Assembly (NCBI RefSeq): GCF_024346355.1
Contig: NZ_JAGQCU010000005.1
Location: 104,148 to 168,147, forward strand
From: Cyanobium sp. ATX 6A2
GTDB lineage: Bacteria > Cyanobacteriota > Cyanobacteriia > PCC-6307 > Cyanobiaceae
Length of the DNA: 64,000 bases
Direction: 5' to 3'
The notes beneath the pieces were generated by a model that worked only from the letters and a program-made list of their open reading frames with translations, was not told the DNA's origin and ran no database searches. Below, in pieces: positions 1 to 14,320 of the stretch (position 1 is its first letter; every line of letters begins with the position of its first letter). A program made the translations under genes and the position numbers.

Positions 1-225
1 CCCCACCAGCCGCCCCCGCAGGCGCTCCAGGGCCCGCGCCTTGAGGGCAGGCGGCAACGCCGAGGATGCCGCCAGGTCGAACACCAGCTCCACCCGCGAA
101 TCGGTGGTGTTCACGTTCTGGCCGCCGGGTCCGCCGGAACGGGAGAAGCGCCAGCGCAGGTCGCTGGCGGGAATGCGCAGAGCATCCCCGATCCGCAGGT
201 CGTCGCTGGGTCGCTCACCGGCCAT
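1..225 (-). CDS. arfB: Peptidyl-tRNA hydrolase ArfB, N-terminal part (cut by the window edge)
   Basis: The minus strand is open from an ATG at 225 to the left edge, giving 75 residues of a release-factor-like domain. The GGQ motif that enters the ribosomal peptidyl-transferase centre is visible in the context SGGPGGQNVNTTDSRVEL near residues 33-50, preceded by a short N-terminal part and no codon-recognition domain. ArfB rescues ribosomes stalled on mRNAs without a stop codon by hydrolysing the peptidyl-tRNA. The basic C-terminal tail that enters the mRNA channel lies outside the window. A full-length class I release factor would have far more sequence before GGQ, so ArfB is the better call. 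Confidence 0.85.
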   Translation of the reverse strand, partial: MAGERPSDDLRIGDALRIPASDLRWRFSRSGGPGGQNVNTTDSRVELVFDLAASSALPPALKARALERLRGRLVG

Positions 226-317
226 GCCGCCAGCCTGGCAGGGGCCCGCGCGACCAGACAGCCCCAGCTGAGCCGACCCGGCCGGACGCTTAGCTGGAGC
301 CGATCGCGTCTTCGCCG

Positions 318-1214
318 GTGACCCATCCCTCCTCGAGTGCCACTCCGAGCCCCGCTGCGCCCCCGCCCGCCACCCCGGGCTGGGTGGATGAGGTCTTCGA
401 CGGCGTGCGCTACGGCCTGGCCGGCCGGGTGATCGCCGAGCGGCAGTCAGCCTTCCAGCGGCTCACGATCATCGACAGCGACCGCTACGGCCGGGGCCTG
501 CTGCTCGATGGCTGCTGGATGACCGCCGAGCGCCAGGAGCGGCACTACCACGAGCCGCTGGTGCACCCGGCCCTGTGCGGCGCCGAGGCCATCGAGCGGG
601 TGCTGGTGATCGGCGGCGGCGATGGCGGCACCGCCCGCGAATGCCTGCGCCACCCGGGTGTGCGCCACCTGGACATGGTGGAGATCGACGGCCTGGTGGT
701 GGAGTGGAGCCAGCAACACCTGGCCAGCATCGGTGGGGGCTGCTGGAGCGATCCCCGCTTCCAGCTCACCGTGGGTGACGGCATCGCCTGGGTGCGCGAG
801 GCCAGCGCGGCCAGCTACGACGTGGTGATCGTGGACGGTTCCGATCCGGCAGGGCCGGCCGAGGGCCTGTTCAACCGGGCCTTCTTCGAACACTGCCGGC
901 GCATCCTGCGGCCCGGCGGCGTGTTCGCCACCCAGAGCGAATCACCGGAGGCCTTCCGCGCCGTGCACATCGACACCGTGCGCCTGCTGCGGGAGGTGTT
1001 CGGCCACGCCGATCCGCTCTACGGCTGGGTGCCGATGTACCCGAGCGGCTGGTGGAGCTGGACCTTCGCCGCCAGCGACGGCCCCCGCTACCGCCAGCCA
1101 CGGCCCGAGCGCGCCGCCACCATCACCGCCGGCTGTGAGATCTGGAGTCCCCGCTGGCAGCGCGGCGGCTTCGAGGCCATGCCGGCCTTCGTGGAGCGGG
1201 CCCTCGCCGGCTGA
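318..1214 (+). CDS. speE: Spermidine synthase (aminopropyltransferase)
   Basis: 298 residues from a GTG start. The decarboxylated-SAM binding loop GGGDGG lies near residues 95-100, and the acidic stretch [13 protein letters not shown] carries the aspartate expected to bind the diamine. The family transfers an aminopropyl group to putrescine in the cytosol, making spermidine. The downstream ureohydrolase gene speB starts about 40 bases later on the same strand, which fits a polyamine operon. The first 20 or so residues are Ser/Pro/Ala-rich and may be poorly conserved or a mis-set start. Length is normal for the bacterial enzyme (about 280-310). Confidence 0.9.
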   Translation: MTHPSSSATPSPAAPPPATPGWVDEVFDGVRYGLAGRVIAERQSAFQRLTIIDSDRYGRGLLLDGCWMTAERQERHYHEPLVHPALCGAEAIERVLVIGGGDGGTARECLRHPGVRHLDMVEIDGLVVEWSQQHLASIGGGCWSDPRFQLTVGDGIAWVREASAASYDVVIVDGSDPAGPAEGLFNRAFFEHCRRILRPGGVFATQSESPEAFRAVHIDTVRLLREVFGHADPLYGWVPMYPSGWWSWTFAASDGPRYRQPRPERAATITAGCEIWSPRWQRGGFEAMPAFVERALAG

Positions 1215-1252
1215 ACGGCGGCAGCGGGCACTGAGCAGCGGAGACTGAACCG

Positions 1253-2128
1253 ATGAGCGATCACCACCCCTCCCACCACGTTCTGTTCGACACCGACGGG
1301 GCGGTGTTCATGGCCAGCCGCCGCGACCCGGCCGGTTGCCGGGTGGGCCTGTTCGGCGTGCCCTACGACGGCACCACCTCCTTCCGCCCCGGCACCCGCT
1401 TCGGGCCGGCGGCGATCCGCGAGGTGAGCCAGGGGCTGGAAACCTATTGCCCCCAGCTGGATCGGGATCTGGAGGATCTGGCCTTCGCCGACCTGGGCGC
1501 CGTGGCCATCCCCTATGGAGCCCCGGAGCCGGTGGTGGCCGCCGTGAAGCGGGCCGCAGAAGCGGTGCTGGCCCAGGGCCTGAAGCCCCTGATGCTGGGG
1601 GGCGAGCATTCGATCAGCTCCGGCGCGGTGGCGGCCGTGGCGGAGCGCCACCCGGAGCTGGTGCTGGTGCAGCTCGACGCCCACGCCGATCTGCGCCAGG
1701 AGTGGCTGGGCGCCCGCCACAGTCACGCCTGCGCCATGCGTCGCTGTCTGGAGGTGCTGCCCAGCCAGCGGCTGCTGCAGATCGCCATCCGCAGCGGCAC
1801 CGCCGAGGAGTTCCATGAGCTGCGCGGCAGTGGCCGGCTGGTGGCGATCGATGCCATGGCCGCGGCCCTGCGCCCTCTGCGCGGCCAGCCCCTCTATCTC
1901 ACCGTCGACCTCGACTGGTTCGATCCAGCCGTGATGCCCGGCACCGGCACCCCCGAGCCTGGGGGCTTCCTGTGGCGGGATTTCGCCGCCCTGGTGGAGG
2001 AACTGCGCCACCACCGCCTGGTGGCCGCCGACGTGGTGGAACTGGCGCCCCAGCTGGACGGAAGCGGGATCAGCAGCGTGCTGGCCGCCAAGGTGGTGCG
2101 CAGCCTGCTGCTGGTGCTGGGGGGTTGA
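1253..2128 (+). CDS. speB: Agmatinase / ureohydrolase family enzyme
   Basis: 291 residues with the binuclear-metal signatures of the arginase superfamily in order: GGEHSIS, DAHADLR and DLDWFDPA. Agmatinase splits agmatine to putrescine and urea. The position directly after the spermidine synthase gene supports the polyamine role, and the urea released could feed the urease encoded at 22.6-27.9 kb. Alternative: some cyanobacterial members of this superfamily hydrolyse guanidine with nickel. No HypAB-like nickel chaperone genes flank this copy, so agmatinase is preferred, but substrate cannot be read from the sequence alone. Confidence 0.8.
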   Translation: MSDHHPSHHVLFDTDGAVFMASRRDPAGCRVGLFGVPYDGTTSFRPGTRFGPAAIREVSQGLETYCPQLDRDLEDLAFADLGAVAIPYGAPEPVVAAVKRAAEAVLAQGLKPLMLGGEHSISSGAVAAVAERHPELVLVQLDAHADLRQEWLGARHSHACAMRRCLEVLPSQRLLQIAIRSGTAEEFHELRGSGRLVAIDAMAAALRPLRGQPLYLTVDLDWFDPAVMPGTGTPEPGGFLWRDFAALVEELRHHRLVAADVVELAPQLDGSGISSVLAAKVVRSLLLVLGG

Positions 2129-2137
2129 TCGAGGCAA

Positions 2138-2536
2138 TCAGTAGCAGCAGGTGCCGCTGGTGCGCTGCTCGCGCAGGCGGTCGTGCTGCTGACCGATCAA
2201 CAGGAGCGCCAGGGTGGGATGGTTGTGGAGCAGGTTGAGAAAGTGCAGGCGCTCGAGCCGCAGAATCTCCACCGGGGTCCGGGCGATGGCGGTGTTGTCG
2301 TGACGACCGACGCCCCACACGATGTCCTGGTAACAGAACAGCTCACCAGGCCTGTAGCAGAGCTTTTCGCCGTCGCGCCCGATCAGCTCGATGATCCCTC
2401 GACGGATGCCGTAGATGGCGTCGGCCTGCATGCCCTGCTCGAACACCGTGGCTCCGGTGGGCAGGGCGAGGTGCTCGCACTCCACCTGCACAGCCATCAG
2501 ATCAATGGCGGCATGCAGGAGGGGTGTGGTGACCAA
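2138..2536 (-). CDS. Single-domain cyclic-nucleotide-binding-like protein (no HTH)
   Basis: 132 residues that resemble the Crp/Fnr sensory beta-barrel: a GATVFEQG-type strand/turn, then GELFCYQD, then IARTPVEILRLE leading into an alpha-helix. There is no room for a C-terminal helix-turn-helix, so this is not a DNA-binding Crp regulator by itself. It runs tail to tail with speB with a 9-base gap. It may bind a small nucleotide or act as a protein-interaction module. The phosphate-binding arginine of true cAMP sensors is not obvious, so the ligand is unknown. It could also be a decayed Crp homologue. Confidence 0.6.
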   Translation of the reverse strand: MVTTPLLHAAIDLMAVQVECEHLALPTGATVFEQGMQADAIYGIRRGIIELIGRDGEKLCYRPGELFCYQDIVWGVGRHDNTAIARTPVEILRLERLHFLNLLHNHPTLALLLIGQQHDRLREQRTSGTCCY

Positions 2537-2670
2537 GAGCGGCAGCGGCGAACGAGAGGCGGCAGTGGAGTGCCACCGCAGACGTTAGATAGGGATTGGC
2601 AAAATTGAGGACCGTGCGGGGATTTCCCTACCGCCGCCGCCGAACTGGCCTCGCCTGGCGGCCTCAGGCC

Positions 2671-2925
2671 TCAGTCCTGAAGCTGGGGCAGGAGCATCTC
2701 CAGGCTCAGCTGCTGGCAGCGAGCGCCCACCTGGGGATCCGCCGAGGCTCCACCGGAGGCCATGCCGGCGGGCAGTTGCGGCGGCCGGGCAGTCCAGTGG
2801 TGGCACCAGAGCTCCCCGGACAGCTCGGCGTGGATGGCGAGCTGGCGCAGCCGGCACCATCCCGCGCTGCTCCCCTGGGGGTTCGCGCAGTGACGGCAAC
2901 TGCGGCAGCTGGGACGGTGGGGCAT
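2671..2925 (-). CDS. Small cysteine-rich conserved protein of unknown function
   Basis: 84 residues from the ATG at 2925; a GTG at 2979 would add 18 residues. The core has paired cysteines (CRSCRHC, then WCRLRQL and ELWCHHW) spaced like a small zinc-binding fold. I know of no function. The Cys/His pattern and the regular codon usage favour a real gene over a shadow frame. It sits alone between the cyclic-nucleotide-binding gene and gcvT. The frame on the opposite strand lacks any such pattern. Confidence 0.5.
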   Translation of the reverse strand: MPHRPSCRSCRHCANPQGSSAGWCRLRQLAIHAELSGELWCHHWTARPPQLPAGMASGGASADPQVGARCQQLSLEMLLPQLQD

Positions 2926-3156
2926 GGCTGGATGACCAGGTGGGTGGATGCAACGCCAGTTATCAGCGAGCCCAGACACTAGGGGGTTGACGCGCGGGTG
3001 CAGGGGCGGTTACCCGTTCTTTCGAATGTCTTCCCAAGCCGCGTCCAAGTCCCCCCTCGCCCGGCCGCTGCTGTTGCTGCTCTTCTGCCCGATGGCGGCC
3101 GCCGCCGCTGGTGCTTGGCGCCTCCAATAGCCTCGCTCCACCCGCCAGCCGGCCCC

Positions 3157-4323
<1,167 letters not shown>

Positions 4324-4367
4324 CCCGCCTGGATGGGAAGATCGCCCATTGCCTAGGACCTCCCGGT

Positions 4368-6191
4368 ATGCGCAGCCACGGGTGCGGCGACCTGCGTCAG
4401 GACGCCACCGGCCAGCAGGTGCAGCTCTGCGGCTGGGTGGACCGGCGCCGCGACCACGGCGGCGTGATCTTCATCGATCTGCGCGACCGCAGCGGCACGA
4501 TGCAGATCACCGTGGACCCCGACAACGGCGCCGACACCTTCGCCGTGGCCGAGCATCTGCGCAACGAAACCGTGATCCTGGTGAACGGCACGGTGCGGGA
4601 GCGGCCGGCCGAATCGATCAACGAGAAACTCGCCACCGGCCGTATGGAGGTGCTGGCCGCCGGCATCACCGTGCTCAACCCGGTGAAGGGGATCCTGCCC
4701 TTCCCGGTGTCGGTGCACGACGAGGAGAACACCCGCGAGGACCTGCGTCTGCGCCACCGCTACCTCGATCTGCGCCGCGAGCGCATGAACGCCAACCTGC
4801 GCCTGCGCCACCGCGCCGTGCAGGCGATGCGGCGGTTCCTGGAGGACGCCGGCTTCATCGAGGTGGAAACGCCGATACTCACCCGCTCCACCCCCGAGGG
4901 CGCCCGCGACTATCTGGTGCCCAGCCGGGTGTGCGGCGGGGATTGGTTCGCCCTGCCCCAGTCGCCCCAGCTGTTCAAGCAGCTGCTGATGGTGGGGGGC
5001 CTGGAGCGCTACTACCAGATCGCGCGCTGCTTCCGCGATGAAGACCTGCGCGCCGACCGCCAGCCGGAGTTCACCCAGCTGGACCTGGAGATGAGCTTCA
5101 TGGACCAGGAGCAGATCCTGGCGCTCAACGAGGGGCTGATCACCGCGATCTGGAAGGCGGTGAAGGGCATCGAGCTGCCGCGGCCGTTCCCGCGCCTCAC
5201 CTGGCATGAGGCCATGGCGCGCTACGGCACCGACCGGCCCGACACCCGCTACGGCCTGGAGCTCACCGACGTGAGCGACATCGTGGCGGACATGGGCTTC
5301 AAGGTCTTCTCCGGCGCCGTGAAAGCCGGCGGGTCGGTGAAGGCCATCGCCGTGCCGGGCGGCAACGAGGCGATCAGCAACGTTCGCATCAAGCCCGGTG
5401 GTGATGTGTTCAGTGAGGCCCAGGCGGCCGGCGCCGGCGGTCTGGCCTTCATCCGCGTGCGCGAGGGCGGTGAGATCGACAGCATCGGCGCCATCAAGGA
5501 CAACCTCAGCGAGGAGAAGAAGGCCGAGCTGCTGGCGCGCACCGGCGCCGAGGCCGGCACCCTGCTGCTGTTCGGCGCCGGCGACACCGCCACCGTGAAC
5601 AAGGCCCTCGACCGGGTGCGGCAGTTCCTGGCCCGCCAGCTGGGCCTGGTGCGGCCCGAGCGCGAGAACGACACCTGGAACTTCCTCTGGGTGGTGGATT
5701 TCCCGATGTTCGAGTTCAACATCGGCGAAAACCGCCTCGAGGCCCTGCACCACCCCTTCTGCGCCCCCAACCCGGCCGACATCGGCACCGATCCGGCGCG
5801 CTGGGCCGACGCCCTGCCCAGCGCCCGCGCCCAGGCCTACGACCTGGTGCTCAACGGCCTGGAGCTGGGCGGTGGCTCGCTGCGCATCCACGACTCAGCC
5901 CTGCAGCGCCAGGTGCTGCAGACCATCGGCCTGCCTGCCGAGGAGGCCGAGCGCCAGTTCGGCTTCCTGCTGGAGGCCCTCGACATGGGCGCCCCGCCCC
6001 ACGGCGGCCTGGCCTACGGGGTGGACCGGATCGTGATGCTGCTGGCGGGCGAGGAGTCGATCCGCGACACAATTGCCTTCCCGAAAACCCAGCAGGCCCG
6101 CTGCCTGCTCACCCAGGCCCCGGCCGGGGTGGCCGACAAGCAGCTCCAGGAGCTGCACGTGGCCAGCACCTGGAGCGACGAGGAGGCCTGA
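4368..6191 (+). CDS. aspS: Aspartyl-tRNA synthetase, bacterial type
   Basis: 607 residues starting [10 protein letters not shown]; an upstream in-frame GTG at 4320 would overlap gcvT and adds non-conserved sequence. Domains in order: an OB-fold anticodon-binding domain ([20 protein letters not shown]), class II motif 2 ([18 protein letters not shown]), a GAD insertion typical of bacterial enzymes, and motif 3 ([15 protein letters not shown]). It charges tRNA-Asp. Whether it is discriminating or also charges tRNA-Asn depends on whether gatCAB is present elsewhere, which is not visible here. The gene follows gcvT by 44 bases and may be co-transcribed. Confidence 0.95.
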   Translation: MRSHGCGDLRQDATGQQVQLCGWVDRRRDHGGVIFIDLRDRSGTMQITVDPDNGADTFAVAEHLRNETVILVNGTVRERPAESINEKLATGRMEVLAAGITVLNPVKGILPFPVSVHDEENTREDLRLRHRYLDLRRERMNANLRLRHRAVQAMRRFLEDAGFIEVETPILTRSTPEGARDYLVPSRVCGGDWFALPQSPQLFKQLLMVGGLERYYQIARCFRDEDLRADRQPEFTQLDLEMSFMDQEQILALNEGLITAIWKAVKGIELPRPFPRLTWHEAMARYGTDRPDTRYGLELTDVSDIVADMGFKVFSGAVKAGGSVKAIAVPGGNEAISNVRIKPGGDVFSEAQAAGAGGLAFIRVREGGEIDSIGAIKDNLSEEKKAELLARTGAEAGTLLLFGAGDTATVNKALDRVRQFLARQLGLVRPERENDTWNFLWVVDFPMFEFNIGENRLEALHHPFCAPNPADIGTDPARWADALPSARAQAYDLVLNGLELGGGSLRIHDSALQRQVLQTIGLPAEEAERQFGFLLEALDMGAPPHGGLAYGVDRIVMLLAGEESIRDTIAFPKTQQARCLLTQAPAGVADKQLQELHVASTWSDEEA

Positions 6192-6232
6192 GGCAGGCCG
6201 CCGGGGGACAGCGCACCGCTGCTCTGCTAAAA

Positions 6233-6245
6233 CGTAGTCACTACG
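6233..6245. promoter_or_regulatory. Palindrome upstream of dps, possible operator
   Basis: CGTAGT-C-ACTACG is a perfect 6+1+6 palindrome 13 bases before the dps start codon, in a short A/T-richer stretch. Its position would overlap the promoter or leader of dps, so it could be a repressor site. No known consensus was matched. A palindrome of this size can occur by chance. Confidence 0.35.
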
Positions 6246-6257
6246 AGTTAGAGAGAC

Positions 6258-6746
6258 ATGGCTTCCGTCACCGCCCCCCCGATCGACATCGGCATCCCCG
6301 AGGCCCAGCGCCAGCAGATCGCCGAAGGCCTGGGCCGCGTGCTCGCCGACAGCACCGTGCTCTACGCCAAGACCCACGGCTTCCACTGGAACGTCACCGG
6401 GCCGATGTTCAACACGCTCCACCTGATGTTCATGGAGCAGTACACCGAGCTCTGGAACGCCCTCGACGAGATCGCCGAGCGCATCCGCGCCCTGGGCTGC
6501 CCCGCGCCCTTCGGCGGCAGCACCTACAGCGGCCTCTCCTCGGTGCCCGAAACCGAAGGCATCCCCACCGCCCTGGAGATGGTGCGGGAGCTGGTGGAGG
6601 GCCATGAGGCCGTGGCCCGCACCATCCGCGGCGTGTTCGCCGTGGCCGAGGACGCCAACGACCAGCCCACCGCCGACCTGCTCACCCAGCGGCTGCAGAT
6701 TCACGAGAAGACCGCCTGGATGCTGCGCAGCCTGCTTGAAAGCTGA
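6258..6746 (+). CDS. dps: Dps-type ferritin (DNA starvation/stationary phase protection)
   Basis: 162 residues, typical Dps length. The intersubunit ferroxidase ligands are visible in KTHGFHWNVTGP and in the helix WNALDEIAERI. Dps forms a 12-subunit shell that oxidises ferrous iron with hydrogen peroxide and stores it, limiting Fenton damage. In photosynthetic cells this protects against light and peroxide stress. The gene stands alone between aspS and pyrG. The small palindrome at 6233-6245 lies just upstream and a large inverted repeat lies just downstream. Confidence 0.92.
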   Translation: MASVTAPPIDIGIPEAQRQQIAEGLGRVLADSTVLYAKTHGFHWNVTGPMFNTLHLMFMEQYTELWNALDEIAERIRALGCPAPFGGSTYSGLSSVPETEGIPTALEMVRELVEGHEAVARTIRGVFAVAEDANDQPTADLLTQRLQIHEKTAWMLRSLLES

Positions 6747-6784
6747 GGTTGCTCGGTGCGACTTGCAGCGGTGCGACTGGCGTC

Positions 6785-7016
6785 GGCCGGGCGAACCCGC
6801 TGCGCGGGTAACGCCGGCCTCTCACCAGCCGCACCGACAACCCGGCAGCCCGATGGTGGGACCGTCGGTGCTGACGTTGAAGCCGTGACGCTGCCCAGAT
6901 GACGCCGCAACAGCGGCGGACTTGCCCATCCCACTGGCTCCTGGGGGCCGTGATGCGGTGAGGCCGGCGTTGCCCGCCCCGCGGGCTCGCCCGGCCGAAC
7001 CCAGCACGGCCCCCAG
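6785..7016. repeat. Two interleaved inverted repeats in the dps-pyrG intergenic region
   Basis: The 316-base gap holds no convincing gene. The 42-base arm at 6785-6826 is nearly the reverse complement of the 40-base arm at 6957-6996, with a 2-base gap and a few mismatches. A second, perfect 12-base pair (CTGGGGGCCGTG at 6941-6952, CACGGCCCCCAG at 7005-7016) encloses the right arm. The two stems compete, so the transcript could adopt alternative folds. It could be a leader upstream of pyrG, a dps 3' structure, or a relic of a small inverted-repeat element. Confidence 0.6.
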
Positions 7017-7044
7017 GCACGTCTTGTGGCCACGGGTACATTGA

Positions 7045-9924
<2,880 letters not shown>

Positions 9925-9925
<1 letters not shown>

Positions 9926-12867
9926 CAGCCGGCCTCCTGCTGGCGGTAGAGGGCGTAGTAGCGACCGCGCCGCTCGATCAACTCATCGTGGCGGCCCACC
10001 TCGGCGATGGCACCTTCGTGCAGCATCACGATCAGATCGGCGCGGCGGATGGTGGACAGCCGGTGGGTGATGAAGAACACCGTGCAGTCGCTGAGGGTGT
10101 CGAGCAGGTTGTCGCACACGCGACGCTCGGTGTCGTAGTCGAGGGCGCTGGTGGCCTCATCCAGCACCAGCAGCCGGGGCTGGCTGAGCAGGGTGCGAGC
10201 CAGGGCCAGGCGCTGGCGCTGGCCGCCCGATAGCCCCGCGCCGCGCTCACCCACCGGGGCGCTGTAGCCACCGGGCATTTCCATGATGAAGTCGTGGGCG
10301 CAGGCCATCCGGGCGGCGGTGATGATCGCTTCGATGCCGGCATCGGGATCGGTGAGGGCGATGTTCTCGGCCACGCTGCCGGAGAACAGGAGCGGCTCCT
10401 GGGGCACGATGCCGATCTGGCGGCGCAGCGAATAGAGCTCCACCTTGTCGATGTCGCAGCCGTCGATCAGGATCCGCCCCTCGCCGGGGGCGTAGAGGCG
10501 CGAGAGCAGCTTCATCAGCGTGCTCTTGCCGCTGCCGCTCTGGCCCACCACCCCCACGAAGGTGCCCGCCGGAATGCGCAGATCGATGTGCTGCAGCACC
10601 TGGGTGGAGGTGCCGGGGAAGGCGAAGCTCACGTTCTGGAACACCACCTCCCCGGCGATCGGCGGCAGGGGAATCTTCTGGCGGTCGGCCTCGTTGCTCT
10701 CCTCCGGGGTGTCCACCACGTCGGCCAGGCGCTCGAACGACACCTTCAGCTCCTGGATGTTCTGCCAGATCGAGGAGAGCCGCAGCAGCGGCTGGGTGAC
10801 ATAGCCGGAGATGATCCGGAAGGCGATCAGCTGGCCCAGGGTCATCTCGGCGTTGAGCACCATCGAGGCCCCCACCCACAGCACCAGCAGCTGGGAGAGC
10901 TTCTGCAGCACCTGGGAGGTTTCCACCAGCGCCGTGCCGGTGATCGTCTTCTCGAAGCTGCGGGCGATGTAGCGGGTGTAGAGGTCCTGCCACTTCCAGC
11001 GGCTGATCATCTCCACGTTCTGGGCCTTCACCGTCTGGATGCCGGTGAGCACCTCCACCAGGTGGCTCTGGGTGCGGGCATTCTCCTGGGCGGCGGCACG
11101 GTACTGCCGGCGGAACAGGGGCGCCCCCAGCACCGTGAGCCCCACCTGGATCGGCAGCACACACAGGGCGATCAGGGTGAGCAGCCAGCTGTAGATCAGC
11201 ATCACGGCGATGTAGATCACCGAGAAGGCCGTATCCAGCAGGGTGGTGAGCGCCTGGCCGGTGAGGAATTCGCGGATCTTCTCCAGCTCCGCCACCCGCG
11301 TGCCCAGCTCCCCCACCGGCCGGCGGTCGAAGTAGCTGAGCGGCAGGCGCAGCAGGTGGTCGATCACCTCGGCACCGAGGCGCAGGTCGATGCGGTTGGT
11401 GGTTTCGGTGAACAGGAAGGTGCGCAGGGCGCCGATCACCCCCTCCATCAGCGTCACCACCACCAGGGCGATGCCCAGCACCTGCAGGGTGTCGAGGCTG
11501 CGTTGGCTGATCACCTTGTCGATGATCACCTGGATCAGCAGCGGGTTGGCCAGGCTGAACAGCTGCACCACGAACGAGGCCAGCAGCACCTGCAGCAGGA
11601 CGCCGCGGTAGCGCTGCAGCGCCGGCCAGAACCACTCGAAGCCGAAGCGCTGCTCGGGGGTGGTGTTGCTGCGCTCCAGCAGCAACACGTCGATGCCGTC
11701 GGGAAAGGCGGCCTCGATCTCGGCCGGCGGCAGCTCCACCCAGCCCTGGCGCGGCGAGGCCAGCACCAGGCCGCGGGCATCGGCGGCGCGCACCAGCGCC
11801 ATGCCCCCCTTCCAGCTCACCAGGGCCGGCACCTGCAGCCGGGTGCCCAGCTGGGGCGGCACCCGCACGCCGCTCACGTGCAGCCCCATCATCGCGGCGA
11901 TGTTGCCGCACAGCTGCAGGTCGGGGGTCTGGCCGCGGCGCAGCACATCGCGCAGGATCTTCTCGATCGCGTCGCGGCGGAAGGGCAGCTTCAGCTGGGC
12001 CGCCAGCATCTGGAAGCAGGCCAGGGTTTCCTCCAGGGCGCCGCTGCCGCGCACCAGCAGCAGTTCGGGGCGGTCGCGCTGGCCCAGATCCAGGCCACTG
12101 GCCAGGGGTCCGGCAGCGGCGGCGGGCACCAGCTGCGATCCCCCGCCATCCCCTTCCAGCACCGGCTCCAGCGGCTCCGGCGGCGCCAGCACCGCCTGCA
12201 GCGGCGCGGCCGGCAGGGCGATCAGCCGCGGCGGCAGCGGCGGCCTCGCCCTGGGCACGCCCTGGGCGGGATCAAGCGCCGTGCCCAACGGGTGATCGGC
12301 GAGGTTGTGGCTGGCGGCGAACAGCAGCTCCTCGGCCGTGAGGCTCTGCACGCCCTCGCGCGTGGGCGCCACCAGCCGGGCCTGTGGCGCCAGCTGCCGC
12401 CACAGGTTCAGCAGCGACACATCCGCCTGGGGCCGGAGCTGCAGCAGCTCGACCAGCAGGGCCAGCAGCTCGGCGCTGAACAGCTGAGCGGCGCACCAGG
12501 CGGCAAAGGCGGGCTCCTCCTGCAGCAGCGCCAGCAGCCGGCCATCGGCGATCGCCAGCGCCTCCACGTCGCCGGCCGCCGCCACCTCCTCACAGGGGGC
12601 CGCCCGCAGCAGCGACGCCAGGCCCACCCAGGCCCCCGGCCCCAGCTTCTCGGCGGTGCGCAGGGAGCCCGCGTCGCGCACCAGCAGGCGGGCCGAGCCC
12701 CGCAGCAGCAGCAGCACCTCGGAGGGGATCAGGTCGTCGTGGCAGAGGGCCTGGCCGAGGCCGTAGAGCCGCCGCTCACCGCTGGCCAGCAGGCGCGCCC
12801 GCAGTTGCGCGCTGAGCCCCTCCAGCCCGGGGAGGTCGGGGGGGGCCTGGGGGTCGAGGGCGGTCAT
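9925..12867 (-). CDS. Type I secretion ABC transporter with N-terminal cNMP-binding-like and degenerate C39 domains
   Basis: 980 residues, long for an HlyB/PCAT transporter. An N-terminal region (about 15-130) resembles a cyclic-nucleotide-binding barrel. A C39 peptidase-like domain follows (about 270-400), but it lacks the Cys expected early in an active C39 site, so it is probably a non-cleaving substrate-docking domain as in HlyB. A six-helix membrane domain (about 410-700) and an ATPase domain (GQSGSGKST, LSGGQRQR, LLVLDEATS) complete it. This points to export of RTX-like or otherwise unprocessed proteins rather than double-glycine leader peptides. It overlaps both neighbours by a few bases, indicating an operon. 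Confidence 0.88.
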
Positions 12868-13598
12868 GGCAGGGGCTGGCTGACGGCGATGGGCACGGGC
12901 TCAGGGCCCCTGGCGAGGGCCTCCAGGCGGCGACTCACCTCCTCCTCCAGCCACTCATTGAGAAGCTCCTGGGTCATGGCATCGGCGGCATCGGGCCCGA
13001 AGCCGGCAGGCAGCAGGCTCTCCAGCCGCACCAGCAGCCACCAGCTCTCGATCGCAAACGGCTCCAGCACCACCCCCGACTCCACCGCCCGCAGGCGGCC
13101 CACCAGTTCGGGGTGGCCCTGATCCAGCGGCACCGGACCCACGATGCCGCGGGTGGCACGTTCCGGACCCTCGGCGTAGCGGACCGCCAGCTCACCGAAA
13201 TCAGCCTCGCCCTCGCTCACCTGCAGGAACAGCTCCCGGGCCAGCCCTGGATCCTTGGTGCGCAGCAGGCTGTACACCACCTGATCGAGGCTCTGCTTGC
13301 GAGCCAGGAAGCGCGACTCGGCCTTGGGGGCGAAGTGCTGCTGGCAGTACTTCCACACCCCCACCGGGTAGGCGATCCGGTAGTCCAGATCAGCCGGGGA
13401 CAGGCAGCGGCTGCGGGCGTAGTCCTGCAGCGCCTGCTCATCGGCGAGGTCCCGCTCCTCCATGAACTGCTGGCGGGCCGCCTCGCGCTCCTCCGGCTCC
13501 AGCGCAACCGAGGCCAGCAGCTCCTCCAGCAGCTCCTGGCGCAGATAGCTGTGCAGCAGGCCGTAGCGGGCCAGGCGGGCCGGGTCCGGAGTGGGCAT
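12864..13598 (-). CDS. Parvulin-type peptidyl-prolyl isomerase in the secretion operon
   Basis: 244 residues: an all-helical N-terminal region (SurA-N-like, about 1-120), then a parvulin/PpiC core with FGELAVRYAEGPERATRGIVGPV and a C-terminal helical tail. No signal peptide is visible, so it would act in the cytoplasm, unlike SurA. It is the first gene of the three-gene minus-strand unit, and its stop overlaps the ABC start by 4 bases (ATGA). A role in keeping the export substrate foldable or unfolded is inferred from this position only. Confidence 0.8.
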   Translation of the reverse strand: MPTPDPARLARYGLLHSYLRQELLEELLASVALEPEEREAARQQFMEERDLADEQALQDYARSRCLSPADLDYRIAYPVGVWKYCQQHFAPKAESRFLARKQSLDQVVYSLLRTKDPGLARELFLQVSEGEADFGELAVRYAEGPERATRGIVGPVPLDQGHPELVGRLRAVESGVVLEPFAIESWWLLVRLESLLPAGFGPDAADAMTQELLNEWLEEEVSRRLEALARGPEPVPIAVSQPLP

Positions 13599-13673
13599 CG
13601 AGGCTCCTGTGCGGGCCCATTCTGGCCTGCGGCAACGGTTGAGCTGTTTAGGGTTGGGGTGCAGCCCGATCCC

Positions 13674-14315
13674 ATGCCGGCAACCCCCACCGCCGCCATA
13701 CCCTCAGCCATCCCCGTGGTGGAAACCTTCCATTCGCTCCAGGGGGAGGGGCTGCATGCCGGGCGCAGCGCCTTCTTCCTGCGCCTGGCGGGCTGTGCGG
13801 TGGGCTGCACCTGGTGCGACACCAAGCACTCCTGGCCACAGGAGGCCCATCCGCACCGCGGCCTGGAGGAGCTGGCCGCCCAGGCCAGCGCTGCCGGCGG
13901 CGCTGGCGCCTCCTTCGTGGTGGTGACCGGCGGCGAGCCCCTGCACCACAACCTCGATGGGCTCTGCGCGGCCCTCGAGGCCGTCGGATTGCCACTGCAC
14001 CTGGAAACCAGTGGCGTCGACCCGCTCAGCGGCCGCTTCGACTGGATCACCCTCTCGCCCAAGCGCCACCGGCCGCCACGACCCGAACTGCTGGCCGCCT
14101 GCCACGAGCTCAAGCCGGTGGTGCATGAGCCGGCCGATCTCGCCTTCGCCGAGGCCATGGCCACCGCCGCCGCCGAGGCCGGCAACCATCCCGTGCTGCT
14201 GCTGCAGCCCGGCTGGGACAGCGCGCCGGGCCAGGAGCTGGCGATCGCCCACGTGCGCCGCCACCCCCGCTGGCGCCTGAGCCTGCAGAGCCACAAGTGG
14301 CTGGGGGTGCGCTGA
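13674..14315 (+). CDS. queE: 7-carboxy-7-deazaguanine synthase (radical SAM)
   Basis: 213 residues. The radical-SAM cysteines are in GCAVGCTWC (CxxxCxxC), and VVTGGEPL is the SAM-contacting GGEP motif. The enzyme rearranges 6-carboxytetrahydropterin to 7-carboxy-7-deazaguanine, an early step to queuosine tRNA modification. The gene is 5 bases from queC on the same strand. The start at the ATG at 13674 fits the family; the frame is open further upstream but overlaps the divergent isomerase gene. Confidence 0.92.
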   Translation: MPATPTAAIPSAIPVVETFHSLQGEGLHAGRSAFFLRLAGCAVGCTWCDTKHSWPQEAHPHRGLEELAAQASAAGGAGASFVVVTGGEPLHHNLDGLCAALEAVGLPLHLETSGVDPLSGRFDWITLSPKRHRPPRPELLAACHELKPVVHEPADLAFAEAMATAAAEAGNHPVLLLQPGWDSAPGQELAIAHVRRHPRWRLSLQSHKWLGVR

Positions 14316-14320
14316 GGTCG

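Noticed and set aside
3026..3130. 34-codon frame with a signal-like hydrophobic core before gcvT
   Set aside because: Too short to support, and it overlaps the possible 5' extension of gcvT in another frame.
5249..5788. Long antisense frames over aspS and other G+C-rich genes
   Set aside because: They are by-products of high G+C codon usage; the opposite strands encode recognised enzymes.
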